Shown here: positions 56,700-64,000 of the stretch, in pieces | Layout of the letters: the number at the start of each line of letters is the position of its first letter | Numbering within the stretch: position 1 is the stretch's first letter | From: ZC4RG30 sp039917615 | GTDB taxonomy: Bacteria > Pseudomonadota > Gammaproteobacteria > Steroidobacterales > Steroidobacteraceae | DNA: 64,000 bases | Assembly: GCA_039917615.1 (NCBI GenBank) | Contig: JBDSJD010000008.1 | Span: 1 to 64,000 of the forward strand | Direction: 5' to 3' | Made by a program: the position numbers and the translations under genes | The notes under the pieces: generated by a model | The model's database searches: none | Told to the model about the DNA's origin: nothing | Seen by the model: only the letters and a program-made list of their open reading frames with translations

Positions 56700-58475
56700 A
56701 TGGCGACAGCTGCGAGCGCGTTCAAACCTCTCCATGAAATTTCACCGGATGTCGCGACCTGGGTGGCAGGCGTCGCCCAGCTGACACAACCGGATCGCAT
56801 CTACTGGTGCGATGGCTCACCGGCCGATACCGCCCGGTTGCGCAATGAGTTGATCGCGCGCAAGGAACTGGCGCCGCTGAACGACAAGACCTTCCCCGAC
56901 TGTTACATCGCCCGCTCGCATCCCAGCGACGTGGCCCGCGTCGAGCACCTGACTTTCATCTGTACTTCCAGCAAGGAAGACGCCGGTCCCAATAACAACT
57001 GGATGCCGCCTGCCGAGGGCCGCGCGAAGATGGAGGCCCTCTACCGGGGCTGCATGAAGGGCCGCACCCTGTACGTCGTGCCCTACTGCATGGGACCTAT
57101 CGATTCGCCGTACGCACGCTGCGGGGTTGAAATCACCGACAGTGCCTACGTGGTGCTGAACATGGAGATCATGACGCGCATGGGCCGGCCAGCGCTCGAG
57201 CGCATCGCGGCCGAAGGCGGCCGGTTCGTACGCGGCCTGCATTCCGTTGGCGAACTGGATCCCGAACGGCGCTTCATCATGCACTTCCCGGAATCCCTGG
57301 AGATCCAGAGCTTCGGCTCCGGTTACGGCGGCAATGCGCTGCTGGGCAAGAAATGCCACGCGCTGCGCATTGCGAGCTACCAGGCCCGCACGGAGGGCTG
57401 GCTGGCCGAGCACATGCTGATCGTGGGTCTCAAGAATCCGCAGGGTGAGTTGCACTACGTGGCCTGCGCTTTTCCGTCGGCCTGCGGCAAGACCAATCTG
57501 GCCATGCTGATCCCGCCGGACACCATGCCCGGCTGGGAAGTATTCACGGTTGGCGATGACATCTGCTGGATGCAGCCTGGTCCCGATGGCCGCCTCTGGG
57601 CCATCAATCCGGAATCCGGCTACTTTGGCGTGGCGCCCGGCACCAGCACGAAGACCAACAAGAACGCCTACGAAATGATTCGCAAGGACACGCTGTTCAC
57701 CAACGTGGCCCTCACCGCGAACAACGAACCGTGGTGGGAAGGCATCGGCGGCGGTGCGCCGTTCACCGACTGGCAGGGTCGCCCCTACGATCCGAAGAAC
57801 GGCCCGGCAGCCCATCCGAATTCGCGCTTCACCGTCAGCGCCGTGCACAACCCGTCTTACACCAGCGAAGCCGAGAATCCGCGCGGCGTACCGATCTCGG
57901 CGATTGTGTTCGGTGGCCGCCGGCGTGAAATCGCGCCGTTGGTCTACGAAGCCCGCAGCTGGCAGCACGGCGTGCTGGTGGGAGCCTCGGTTGCCTCGGA
58001 AACCACTGCCGCTGCCACCGGTGCAGTGGGTGTGGTGCGGCGTGATTCGATGGCGATGAAACCGTTCTGCGGTTACAACTTTGGCGACTACTTCGCGCAC
58101 TGGCTGAATGTCGGCGCGAGGCTCAAGAACCCGCCGAAGATTTTTCACGTCAACTGGTTCCGGCAGGGGTCAGACGGCAAGTTCCTGTGGCCCGGCTTCG
58201 GCGACAACCTGCGGGTGCTGTCCTGGATGCTGGAGCGTTGCGTCGGTCGCGCTCAAGCCACGGAAACCGCGATTGGCTATCTGCCGCGCCCCCAGGACCT
58301 GAACACGGCGGGACTCGACATTACACCCGCCGTGCTCGAGGAATTGCTCAGCGTGAAGCAGGACGCCTGGCGTGGGGAAGTGGCGGACATCCGCGCCTAT
58401 CTCGGCGAATACGGCAGTCGCACACCAAAGGCGATGTACACGGAACTTGATGAGGTCGCACAGCGCCTGGGCTGA
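56700..58475 (+). CDS. pckG: Phosphoenolpyruvate carboxykinase (GTP)
   Basis: The 591-residue enzyme interconverts oxaloacetate and phosphoenolpyruvate with GTP. The ATG at 56700 follows GCAGGG by 8 bases; in-frame starts at 56676 and 56694 are possible. Kinase-1 motif FPSACGKTNLAML with its hyper-reactive Cys, the GDDICWM metal site, VGASVASETTAAATG and the GYNFGDYFAHW block mark the GTP-dependent class rather than the ATP-type PckA of E. coli. A TATACT hexamer at 56653 could be a -10, without a good -35. It appears monocistronic. Confidence 0.97.
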   Translation: MATAASAFKPLHEISPDVATWVAGVAQLTQPDRIYWCDGSPADTARLRNELIARKELAPLNDKTFPDCYIARSHPSDVARVEHLTFICTSSKEDAGPNNNWMPPAEGRAKMEALYRGCMKGRTLYVVPYCMGPIDSPYARCGVEITDSAYVVLNMEIMTRMGRPALERIAAEGGRFVRGLHSVGELDPERRFIMHFPESLEIQSFGSGYGGNALLGKKCHALRIASYQARTEGWLAEHMLIVGLKNPQGELHYVACAFPSACGKTNLAMLIPPDTMPGWEVFTVGDDICWMQPGPDGRLWAINPESGYFGVAPGTSTKTNKNAYEMIRKDTLFTNVALTANNEPWWEGIGGGAPFTDWQGRPYDPKNGPAAHPNSRFTVSAVHNPSYTSEAENPRGVPISAIVFGGRRREIAPLVYEARSWQHGVLVGASVASETTAAATGAVGVVRRDSMAMKPFCGYNFGDYFAHWLNVGARLKNPPKIFHVNWFRQGSDGKFLWPGFGDNLRVLSWMLERCVGRAQATETAIGYLPRPQDLNTAGLDITPAVLEELLSVKQDAWRGEVADIRAYLGEYGSRTPKAMYTELDEVAQRLG

Positions 58476-58489
58476 TCCTGGCGCGACGC

Positions 58490-59395
58490 TCAGTCCTCTT
58501 CGCAAAAGAACTGGATCGTCTGCGGCGAATCTTCTTCGGGCACCTTTCCCAATCCGATCATGCCGGCGCCTTTCAGCTGCATGCTGTCGCGCCGCACGAA
58601 TGACTCTTCGCCATCGTCTGAATTCACGAAGGTGCCATTGGTGCTCTGGTCGATCAGTAGGAACTTGTTGCGGCTGATCTCGACGCGCGCATGAATCCGC
58701 GAGATCAGATTGCCGCGAATGACCAGCTCGTTTTCGTCGGCACGCCCGATTGCGATATGCGGCCGTGCTTCTTCCACCACCAGCTCGTGCTCGCTCGTGA
58801 CCAACCGCAGTCGCAGGACCTTGCGCTCCTGCGAGCCGCCAACATTGATCGACGGCAGCATGCTGGTAACGTCGTCGGTCTGCCAGATCGCCTCGTAAAG
58901 CGTGATCTCTGCGCCCTGCCCCTTCAGCGTCGCCACGTCAATCTGGCGCACCGAAGCGCGCCACTCCGGGGAAAGCTGCTCGACGGTGGCCGCCGTCGTC
59001 ATGATCTGGCCGGACTTCGCCTGACTGGTCATGCGATTGGCGGTGTGCACCGTGGCACCAAAAACATCGCGGCTCTCCAGCACCACCGGCCCAAAATGGC
59101 AACCGATGCGGACCGAAACCGATTGCCCGTCCACTTGCAGCGCAGGATGGCTGGTAACGCTGCGCTGGATCAGCGACGCAGCATTGAGTGAATCGTCGGC
59201 GGTTGGGAAGGTCGCCATGATCTCGTCGCCCATGGTCTTGATGACAGTGCCGTGGTGCGTTTCGGTGGCGCTCTGCATTAACTCAATGCAGAGGGCAATA
59301 ACTTCACGAGCGCGCTGGTCGCCCAGCACTTCGTAAATGCGGGTCGATCCCACCACGTCTGAAAACAGCACCGCCAACTCGATATCAGTACCCAT
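58490..59395 (-). CDS. Class III adenylate/guanylate cyclase with FHA domain
   Basis: Residues 1 to about 170 form a class III nucleotide cyclase: metal Asp13 (LFSDVVGSTRIYEVLG) and Asp57 (KTMGDEIMATF), Lys53 in the purine-specifying position, and DVFGATVHTANRMTSQA with the transition-state Asn and Arg. Residues about 200-290 are an FHA domain with IAIGRADENELVIRG, ISRIHARVEI and STNGTFVN, which would bind a phosphothreonine partner. No membrane segment or signal peptide is seen, so it is cytosolic. Lys at the purine site suggests ATP as substrate. Its partner kinase is not in the window. A perfect CRP-type site lies 13 bp upstream. Confidence 0.9.
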   Translation of the reverse strand: MGTDIELAVLFSDVVGSTRIYEVLGDQRAREVIALCIELMQSATETHHGTVIKTMGDEIMATFPTADDSLNAASLIQRSVTSHPALQVDGQSVSVRIGCHFGPVVLESRDVFGATVHTANRMTSQAKSGQIMTTAATVEQLSPEWRASVRQIDVATLKGQGAEITLYEAIWQTDDVTSMLPSINVGGSQERKVLRLRLVTSEHELVVEEARPHIAIGRADENELVIRGNLISRIHARVEISRNKFLLIDQSTNGTFVNSDDGEESFVRRDSMQLKGAGMIGLGKVPEEDSPQTIQFFCEED

Positions 59396-59408
59396 GCCGC
59401 CCGAAAAG

Positions 59409-59424
59409 TGTGAACCAGTTCACA
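59409..59424. promoter_or_regulatory. CRP/Vfr-type binding site upstream of the cyclase gene
   Basis: TGTGAACCAGTTCACA is a perfect palindrome fitting TGTGA-N6-TCACA. It lies 13 bp before the cyclase start codon. A CATAAT hexamer at 59440-59445 (minus strand) could be the -10; the operator would then lie downstream of the start site, a repressing position. It suggests feedback of cAMP-CRP on cyclase synthesis. Confidence 0.65.
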
Positions 59425-59480
59425 AGATTGAGGCATGACATTATGGAAAACAAGCCACTTGCGCCTGATAAGCGATCCTA

Positions 59481-60533
59481 CTAGGCAGCAATTGCGGCTA
59501 TAGCCATGGCCTCGTTGAAAACTTCGTCCACCGTGCCGCCCTGCTGGGCATTTCGCGACAGCACCTGACGCAGGGTTTTGGCACCGGGGTGACCGCTCAG
59601 CAGACCAAGCATGTGGCGCGTAATTGCCTTAAGGGGGGTGCCCTGCGCGACCTCACGTGATGCGTAGGCGCGCATTGCTTCGAGCACCTGGGTCAGATCC
59701 ACCGCGATTGCGTGTTGCATCGGGTGAAGCGCCGCATGCAACGCACCCAGCAATTCGGGACGATGGTAGGCCTCGCGGCCGATCATCACTCCGTCGCAGG
59801 TTGCAAGGGCCTGCAGCACGGTGTCCACCGTGCGCAGGCCGCCATTCACGATCACAGGGACGCCAGGAAGCATCGCCTTCAACTCGGCTACGACGTCGTA
59901 TCGCAGCGGCGGCACGGTGCGATTCTCGTGCGGCGACATCCCGCCCAGCACCGCCTTGCGGGCGTGCACGATCAGCGCGTCGGCGCCAGCGGCAACGATT
60001 GCCCGCGAGAATTGGACGAGGTCAGCCATGTCCGCATCGTCAAAGCGTTGCGCCGCGTCTTTCGCGGCAGCGCTGCTGCCAACGCGGCTGCGGTCCACAA
60101 CTCCGATGCGCAGTTTCACGGTCACTGGTATCCGCACCACACCTTTCATGGCCGCAACACACTGCGCAACGACTGCCGGCGTCTGCATCAGGCAGGCGCC
60201 GAAAGAGCCGGCATGCACGCGATCGCTCGGACAGCCGCAGTTGAGGTTCACTTCCACGTGGCCGAGGTCTTGGGCAATCTGCGCCGCCTCTGCCAGTTGT
60301 GCAGGGTCCGAACCGCCAAGCTGTATGGCAAGCGGCTGCTCTGGCGCAGAAAAATGCAGCAGGCGGTTGCGGTCTCCGCGCAGGATCGCGGCAGCATTGA
60401 TCATTTCTGTATACAGCAGCAGCGTCGGCGAGAACTGCCGGAGGAAGAAACGGCAGTGCCGATCCGTCCAGTCCATCATGGGGGCAACCGAGATGCGGCG
60501 GTCGATGAAACCACTGCGTTTCTCGACAGACAT
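59481..60533 (-). CDS. dusA: tRNA-dihydrouridine synthase A
   Basis: The 350-residue FMN enzyme reduces uridines 20/20a of tRNA. It shows RISVAPMMDWTDRHCRFFLR, LLYTEMI, the catalytic-Cys block NLNCGCPSDRV, KLRIGV and IVNGGLRTVDTV. I used the ATG at 60533; a GTG at 60557 would add eight residues. The 5' end faces an integrase remnant, and dusA 5' ends are a known integration target of a family of tyrosine recombinases. The gene itself is intact. Confidence 0.94.
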   Translation of the reverse strand: MSVEKRSGFIDRRISVAPMMDWTDRHCRFFLRQFSPTLLLYTEMINAAAILRGDRNRLLHFSAPEQPLAIQLGGSDPAQLAEAAQIAQDLGHVEVNLNCGCPSDRVHAGSFGACLMQTPAVVAQCVAAMKGVVRIPVTVKLRIGVVDRSRVGSSAAAKDAAQRFDDADMADLVQFSRAIVAAGADALIVHARKAVLGGMSPHENRTVPPLRYDVVAELKAMLPGVPVIVNGGLRTVDTVLQALATCDGVMIGREAYHRPELLGALHAALHPMQHAIAVDLTQVLEAMRAYASREVAQGTPLKAITRHMLGLLSGHPGAKTLRQVLSRNAQQGGTVDEVFNEAMAIAAIAA

Positions 60534-60621
60534 GGCTGTTTTTGTAGCGTTTTCCACTTGTGACGTTTCTGCGGGATTCCTGCGGATTACGTGGAGTTTA
60601 CTGATTGCTGAGGGGACATAA

Positions 60622-60657
60622 AGGGGACAAGAATGATTTACGGACTTCTTGTCCCCT
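60622..60657. repeat. 12-bp inverted repeat before the integrase
   Basis: AGGGGACAAGAA (60622-60633) and TTCTTGTCCCCT (60646-60657) are perfect inverted arms around 12 nt. A further GGGGACA lies just upstream (60612-60618). The position between dusA and the integrase start suggests recombinase or accessory-protein binding in the attachment region. Confidence 0.7.
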
Positions 60658-60669
60658 CAGGAAATCACC

Positions 60670-61663
60670 ATGCCGGCGATCAAAGCACGCAAACAGGCGA
60701 ACGGCTCGACCCGATATACGGCCGTGGTTCGCATTCGCCGCGGCACGACGGTGTTGCATCAGGAGAGCCGTACCTTTACTCATCGCACAGCGGCACTCAG
60801 CTGGGCCAAGCACCGGGAAGTCGCGCTTGAGAATCCGGCCGAGCTCACGCGCCTGCGGCTCAGCACACCGACGCTCGCTGAACTCATCCGCTGGTACATC
60901 GACACCTTCGAGACCATTCTGGATCGGAGTCGTCTTGAGATCCGCCAAGAGCGTCAGGGAGCTGCCTGTGAGCCCCGAGATCGTTCAGCAGGCGCGAACC
61001 GCCTGTGGTGAGCTGCGGCTGCTCGGCAAGCCCAAGAGGCGCACTCGGCGACCCACCCCTGAAGAACTCAACCGGCTGCGAGAGCACTTCAAGGGACGTG
61101 ACCGGCGGGCGGAGATCCCCATGGGGGCCGTCATGGATTTTGCCATCGCGTCTGCGCGCCGGGAGTTGGAAATCTGCCGGCTCGAATGGCGCGACAACGA
61201 CAAGACCGCGCGAACCGGCATGGTCCGTAACGCCAAGCATCCTACTGGTAAGGAAGGCAATCACCGCCGGTTCAAGTACACACCGGAAGCTTGGGCGCTC
61301 GTCCGGGCACAACCCAGGACGGGTGAGTACATTTTCCCCTACGACCCAAAGAGCGTCGGTGCAGCCTTTACCCGAGCATGCAAATTGCTCGGTATTCAGG
61401 ACTTGCGCTTCCACGATCTGCGACACGAAGCCACCAGTTGCCTGTTCGAACGAGGCTAGATCCATGAAGTCGCACAGTTCACGCTTCATGAGTCGTGGAA
61501 CGAGCTCAAGCGCTACACGAACCTGAAACCCGAGAATCTGCGGGATATCACTCCAGCGGCCAAGGCTGGTGCGCGTGCACCACCGAGGAAGTCATCCCGC
61601 CGGTCGGCTAGCCAGCCTTCTGGCGACGCACATCAATCAGCTCAGCGAGATCTGTGGCACTGA
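60670..61663 (+). pseudogene. Decayed tyrosine recombinase (integrase)
   Basis: The ATG at 60670 opens a typical phage-integrase N-terminal region (MPAIKARKQANGSTRYTAVV, then TPTLAELIRWYIDTFET). Near 60920 an out-of-frame deletion removes perhaps 60 residues of the core-binding domain; the protein resumes one frame over at WIGVVLRSAKSVRELPVSPE. The catalytic domain then runs through ASARRELEICRLEW (Arg) and DLRFHDLRHEATS (His-x-x-Arg), hits a TAG at 61457-61459, and continues after it with IHEVAQFTL, then KRYTNLKPENLRD holding the Tyr. Two independent lesions make it inactive. Confidence 0.85.
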
Positions 61664-61847
61664 CAAGCCAAGGCGATTTCTGCCCGCCCAGCCGGAACGC
61701 CGGACAAGGTAACTGCTTAGCGGGTGCCCGGCGCCGAGCTTCTGCGCAGCTGAGTCCGAAGTACTTCGGTGCCACGCGCTCCAAAGGAATAGTGGCTTCG
61801 CCGAATTCTGCCAATAGCCCAAAATATGTGCTGTTCACGTCGTTCAC
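61608..61847 (-). CDS. PrtN-like pyocin-activator family protein
   Basis: The 79-residue product (GTG start) reads TYFGLLAEFGEATIPLERVA, then KYFGLSCAEARRRA and a final ATDLAELIDVRRQKAG. This resembles the small PrtN/pyocin-activator family, whose members often accompany integrases on islands and are thought to bind DNA. Its stop lies inside the extreme 3' end of the integrase remnant on the opposite strand. It may be the excision or regulatory gene of the old element. Confidence 0.6.
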   Translation of the reverse strand: MNDVNSTYFGLLAEFGEATIPLERVAPKYFGLSCAEARRRAPAKQLPCPAFRLGGQKSPWLVSATDLAELIDVRRQKAG

Positions 61848-62082
61848 CTGCGAAGTTTCAGCTATGCGCCTACCTTGTCGCGCAACGTGAGAAAATCAAA
61901 GACTGGGTATCGCGGCAAATCTGGCCCATACCCCCCAGTCCTAACCAATTGACGTCTTCGTGGGTTATTCCGTCTTCGACGGATGAACTGGTTCACAGGC
62001 GGTGTAGCCGACAGTCAACCGGAGCCACAACTTCCAGTACGCTCATTGCAGGCCGGTTTCGCGGCCACACCTCATTAAGGGA

Positions 62083-62550
62083 GTGTCCGTGGCATACGAA
62101 GAAGTCGCCGCACTTGCAGAAAAACTTGGCTACCGTGACAAATTGCGCCTCGCCCAACTGCTGATTCAACTCGGCCGCAAGGAAGAGGAAGAGAATCACC
62201 CTGATCGACGGCAACCTACAGCGTCTGGGAGGTCACCTGACCCGGAATTGGTCGAGTACGTGTCAACAAGGCTTCGGAAGCTGAAGCCTGGCAAGAAGGA
62301 CGGCGTACTCAACTCGATCGTAGACGTATTGAGCTCCGACACGCTGGTAGTAGCCGAAGAGTTCGGGGAGTGGGACGACAGCAGGCGTCGCATCGACCTG
62401 CCGGGCATCGACAAAAATGCCAATCTTGTTGTGATTGAACTGAAGCGTACCGAAGATGGCGGACACATGGAGCTCCAGGCGATCCGCTACCAGCGCCAGG
62501 GTATTGACGGACCAGTATTCGCCGGCGAATCTGCTGAACCGCTAGCATAG
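62083..62550 (+). CDS. Chimeric ORF: unknown N-terminus joined to nuclease-like segment
   Basis: The 155-residue frame starts at GTG (62083, or 62089 which is better spaced from AGGGAG). Residues 1 to about 78 form a small helical charged domain (AALAEKLGYRDKLRLAQLLI, LRKLKPGKKDGVLNSI) that I do not recognise functionally. Residues about 84-132 are a piece of a PD-(D/E)xK-type nuclease family: AEEFGEWDDSRRRIDL, then LVVIELKRTEDGGHMELQAI with the ExK pattern. The rest of that protein, before and after, is missing, and the last 19 residues (QRQGIDGPVFAGESAEPLA) look unrelated. It is most likely a fusion left by deletions and probably not functional. Confidence 0.5.
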   Translation: MSVAYEEVAALAEKLGYRDKLRLAQLLIQLGRKEEEENHPDRRQPTASGRSPDPELVEYVSTRLRKLKPGKKDGVLNSIVDVLSSDTLVVAEEFGEWDDSRRRIDLPGIDKNANLVVIELKRTEDGGHMELQAIRYQRQGIDGPVFAGESAEPLA

Positions 62551-62621
62551 CGCCCGCTTGCAACTTGCCACGCTCGACAGGGAGTTCAACGAATCGCGAT
62601 TTCAGAAAAGGGGAAACGAAA

Positions 62622-63710
62622 ATGCACACTAAAAAGCTGTTCTTCTGCGTCCTCGGTTCCACGCTCGTCGGCGCTGCGCTGGCCGCGCAGCCGGCAAGCG
62701 AAATGGACACTCACATCAACGCTGCCAAGACCGCAGCGGGGCTCGACTATCGCGCAACGTTCGTCAACCTCTGTTTCACTGGCGCGAATCCCGGGGCAGG
62801 CCTCGCTCGGGCCGGTGGCACCGGTGCGCCAGGCGCTCCCGGCGCGGCTGGACGCGGCGCGGGGCCAGGGGCGGGGGCGGCCGGCCCCGGGGCGCCTGCA
62901 CGTGGCGCGGGTGGAGGCGGGGCCGCCACGCCTGATCGCGCGAGCTGGTACGCGTCGCCTTACAAGATATTCGACAACTTCTACTGGCTCGGCTCGCGAC
63001 AGTTTTCGTCATGGGCCCTGCGCACGTCGGAAGGCATCATCATCATCGACACGAACTTTGCGTACACCACGGAGCCGGAGATCCTCGACGGTCTGAAGAC
63101 CCTCGGACTCGACCCGAAGCAGATCAAGTACGTGATCATCAGCCATGCGCATGGCGATCACGACCAGGGGGCCGCCGAATTGCAGAAGCGGTTTGGAGCC
63201 AAGGTCGTGATGGGCGCTGCCGATTGGGAGTCGACGCTGGCGCGGCCCGCCACCGCTACCGGAGGCGTTCCGACTCGCGACATTTCCGTCGACTCCGCCG
63301 GCCGCAAACTCACGCTCGGCGATACGACCATCGACATTGTCCTGACGCCAGGACACACGCCCGGCACCTTGTCGTACGTGTTCCCGGTAAAGGACCAGGG
63401 TCGAACCGTGATGGTCGCCTACTCCGGCGGAACACTGACCGGCGCGTTCGGCGCCGATGGTGCGCGATGGGACGAATACATCGAGTCGCAAAAACGAATC
63501 GGGAAGGCCGCCGCCGATGCCGGTGCCAGCGTGCTCCTGTCGAACCACAGTGAATACGACAATGCCTATACAAAGGCGCGGTTGATTGCGGCGAAACGCG
63601 AAGTTGGCGAGGAGCACCCATTCATCGTCGGCGCCGCAGGCGTGCAGCGGTACTTCACGGTGATGACCGAATGCGCCACGGCGTCGAAGATGCGGGCGGG
63701 AGCGAAGTAG
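62622..63710 (+). CDS. Secreted metallo-beta-lactamase-fold hydrolase (B3-like)
   Basis: The 362-residue product begins at an ATG after AAAAGGGGAAAC and has a signal peptide (about 1-21, VGAALAA). Residues about 56-103 are a Gly/Ala/Pro low-complexity insert. The hydrolase domain has HAHGDH at 175-180, His245 (TPGHTPGT) and His309 (SNHSEYD), so both zinc sites use the His/Asp pattern of subclass B3 and no B1/B2-type Cys is seen. It may hydrolyse beta-lactams or another ester or lactone; the sequence does not decide. A short CCCGC/GCGGG hairpin follows the stop (63717-63730). Confidence 0.85.
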   Translation: MHTKKLFFCVLGSTLVGAALAAQPASEMDTHINAAKTAAGLDYRATFVNLCFTGANPGAGLARAGGTGAPGAPGAAGRGAGPGAGAAGPGAPARGAGGGGAATPDRASWYASPYKIFDNFYWLGSRQFSSWALRTSEGIIIIDTNFAYTTEPEILDGLKTLGLDPKQIKYVIISHAHGDHDQGAAELQKRFGAKVVMGAADWESTLARPATATGGVPTRDISVDSAGRKLTLGDTTIDIVLTPGHTPGTLSYVFPVKDQGRTVMVAYSGGTLTGAFGADGARWDEYIESQKRIGKAAADAGASVLLSNHSEYDNAYTKARLIAAKREVGEEHPFIVGAAGVQRYFTVMTECATASKMRAGAK

Positions 63711-63807
63711 CCAGCCCCCGCGCTCGCGGGCCGCCAACAAACCTGTAACGGTCCAATAGCTAGACCATAATGCCCGTAAACTGCCGCTCTCGGACCGTGG
63801 AGGACTC

Positions 63808-64000
63808 ATGCGACTGCAGGGCAAACGCGCACTGGTGACCGCGGCGGGAGCCGGCATCGGGCAGGCCGTGGCGGAGGCATTCGTGCGCGAGGGGGCGGAA
63901 GTGATCGCGGCCGATCGCGATGCCGCGGCGCTGGCCGGGCTCGCCGGGATGCAGACGGTGCGGCTGGACGTCACCGATGCCGACGTGGTGCGCGCGCTTC
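63808..64000 (+). CDS. Short-chain dehydrogenase/reductase, partial
   Basis: The ATG at 63808, preceded by TGGAGGA, opens a frame that continues past the window end. The first 64 residues show an SDR Rossmann start (MRLQGKRALVTAAGAGIGQA) with TAAGAGIG in place of the usual TGxxxGIG, an Asp (IAADRD) suggesting NAD preference, and the LDVTDAD block. This variant occurs in hydroxybutyrate and 2-keto-3-deoxyfuconate dehydrogenases; the substrate cannot be fixed from the visible part. Confidence 0.85.
   Translation, partial: MRLQGKRALVTAAGAGIGQAVAEAFVREGAEVIAADRDAAALAGLAGMQTVRLDVTDADVVRAL

Larger units (their letters stand above)
60534..62600 (+). mobile_element. Remnant of a dusA-integrated element
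   Basis: Next to the 5' end of dusA lie an inverted repeat, a decayed tyrosine integrase, a PrtN-like gene on the opposite strand and a chimeric ORF that joins parts of two unrelated proteins. This is what remains of an integrative element after internal deletions. I could not find a second copy of the dusA 5' sequence that would mark the far attachment site, so the right boundary near 62.6 kb is a guess. Stretches 61664-61847 and 61848-62082 outside these genes show nothing else. Confidence 0.65.

Noticed and set aside
60441..62621. Second attachment repeat matching the dusA 5' end
   Set aside because: I searched by eye downstream of the integrase remnant and found no convincing direct repeat of the dusA start region.
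63717..63730. CCCGC/GCGGG hairpin after the metallo-hydrolase as a terminator
   Set aside because: Only 5 bp and no T tract; not enough to call a terminator.

Overview
The window comes from a high-G+C gammaproteobacterium. Its backbone is the conserved gammaproteobacterial cluster rpsB-tsf-pyrH-frr-uppS-cdsA-dxr-rseP-bamA-skp-lpxD-fabZ-lpxA-lpxB-rnhB-dnaE-accA-tilS-pyrG-kdsA-eno-ftsB-ispD-ispF, all on the minus strand from about 30.3 kb down to 4.4 kb. map-glnD-dapC-dapD diverges from it on the plus strand. The lipid A, BamA and Skp genes show a Gram-negative envelope. Gene order and protein style resemble Steroidobacterales, Nevskiales or Xanthomonadales relatives; this placement is inference, not a computed phylogeny.

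Layout. (1) 1-4.4 kb: a 2.35-kb foreign-looking segment (fragment of a TonB-dependent receptor, a Tat-exported FAD oxidoreductase and its own terminator) lies between two ~540-bp direct repeats. Both repeats are the 5' end of a PQQ-type sugar dehydrogenase gene; only the second copy is complete. (2) 4.4-30.3 kb: the essential cluster for isoprenoid precursors, lipid A, outer-membrane assembly, fatty-acid synthesis, replication and translation. (3) 30.5-36.0 kb: Met aminopeptidase, PII uridylyltransferase and two lysine/diaminopimelate genes. (4) 36.0-37.2 kb: a decaying arsenic locus in which arsC is intact, arsR is 5'-truncated and an aquaporin gene has lost its middle. (5) 37.2-42.9 kb: a tripartite RND efflux operon whose permease lacks AcrB-type proton-relay residues. 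(6) 43.1-53.8 kb: phosphate genes pstS-porin-pstC-pstA-pstB and phoB-phoR-phoU-dsbB, interrupted by dapE on the other strand; a three-half-site Pho box precedes phoB. (7) 53.8-60.5 kb: tsaB, a YoaA-type helicase, GTP-dependent PEP carboxykinase, a class III cyclase fused to an FHA domain, and dusA. A perfect CRP-type palindrome sits just upstream of the cyclase start. (8) 60.5-62.6 kb: remnant of an element integrated at the 5' end of dusA, with a dead integrase, a PrtN-like gene and a chimeric ORF. (9) 62.6-64 kb: a secreted metallo-beta-lactamase-fold protein and the start of an SDR dehydrogenase cut by the window end.

No tRNA, rRNA, CRISPR array or intact transposase was seen. No complete new defence or biosynthetic system is evident. 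The observations most worth following are the cyclase-FHA gene with its CRP-like operator, the repeat-flanked foreign insertion, the variant RND permease, the S2 leader and tail, and the dusA-linked island remnant.
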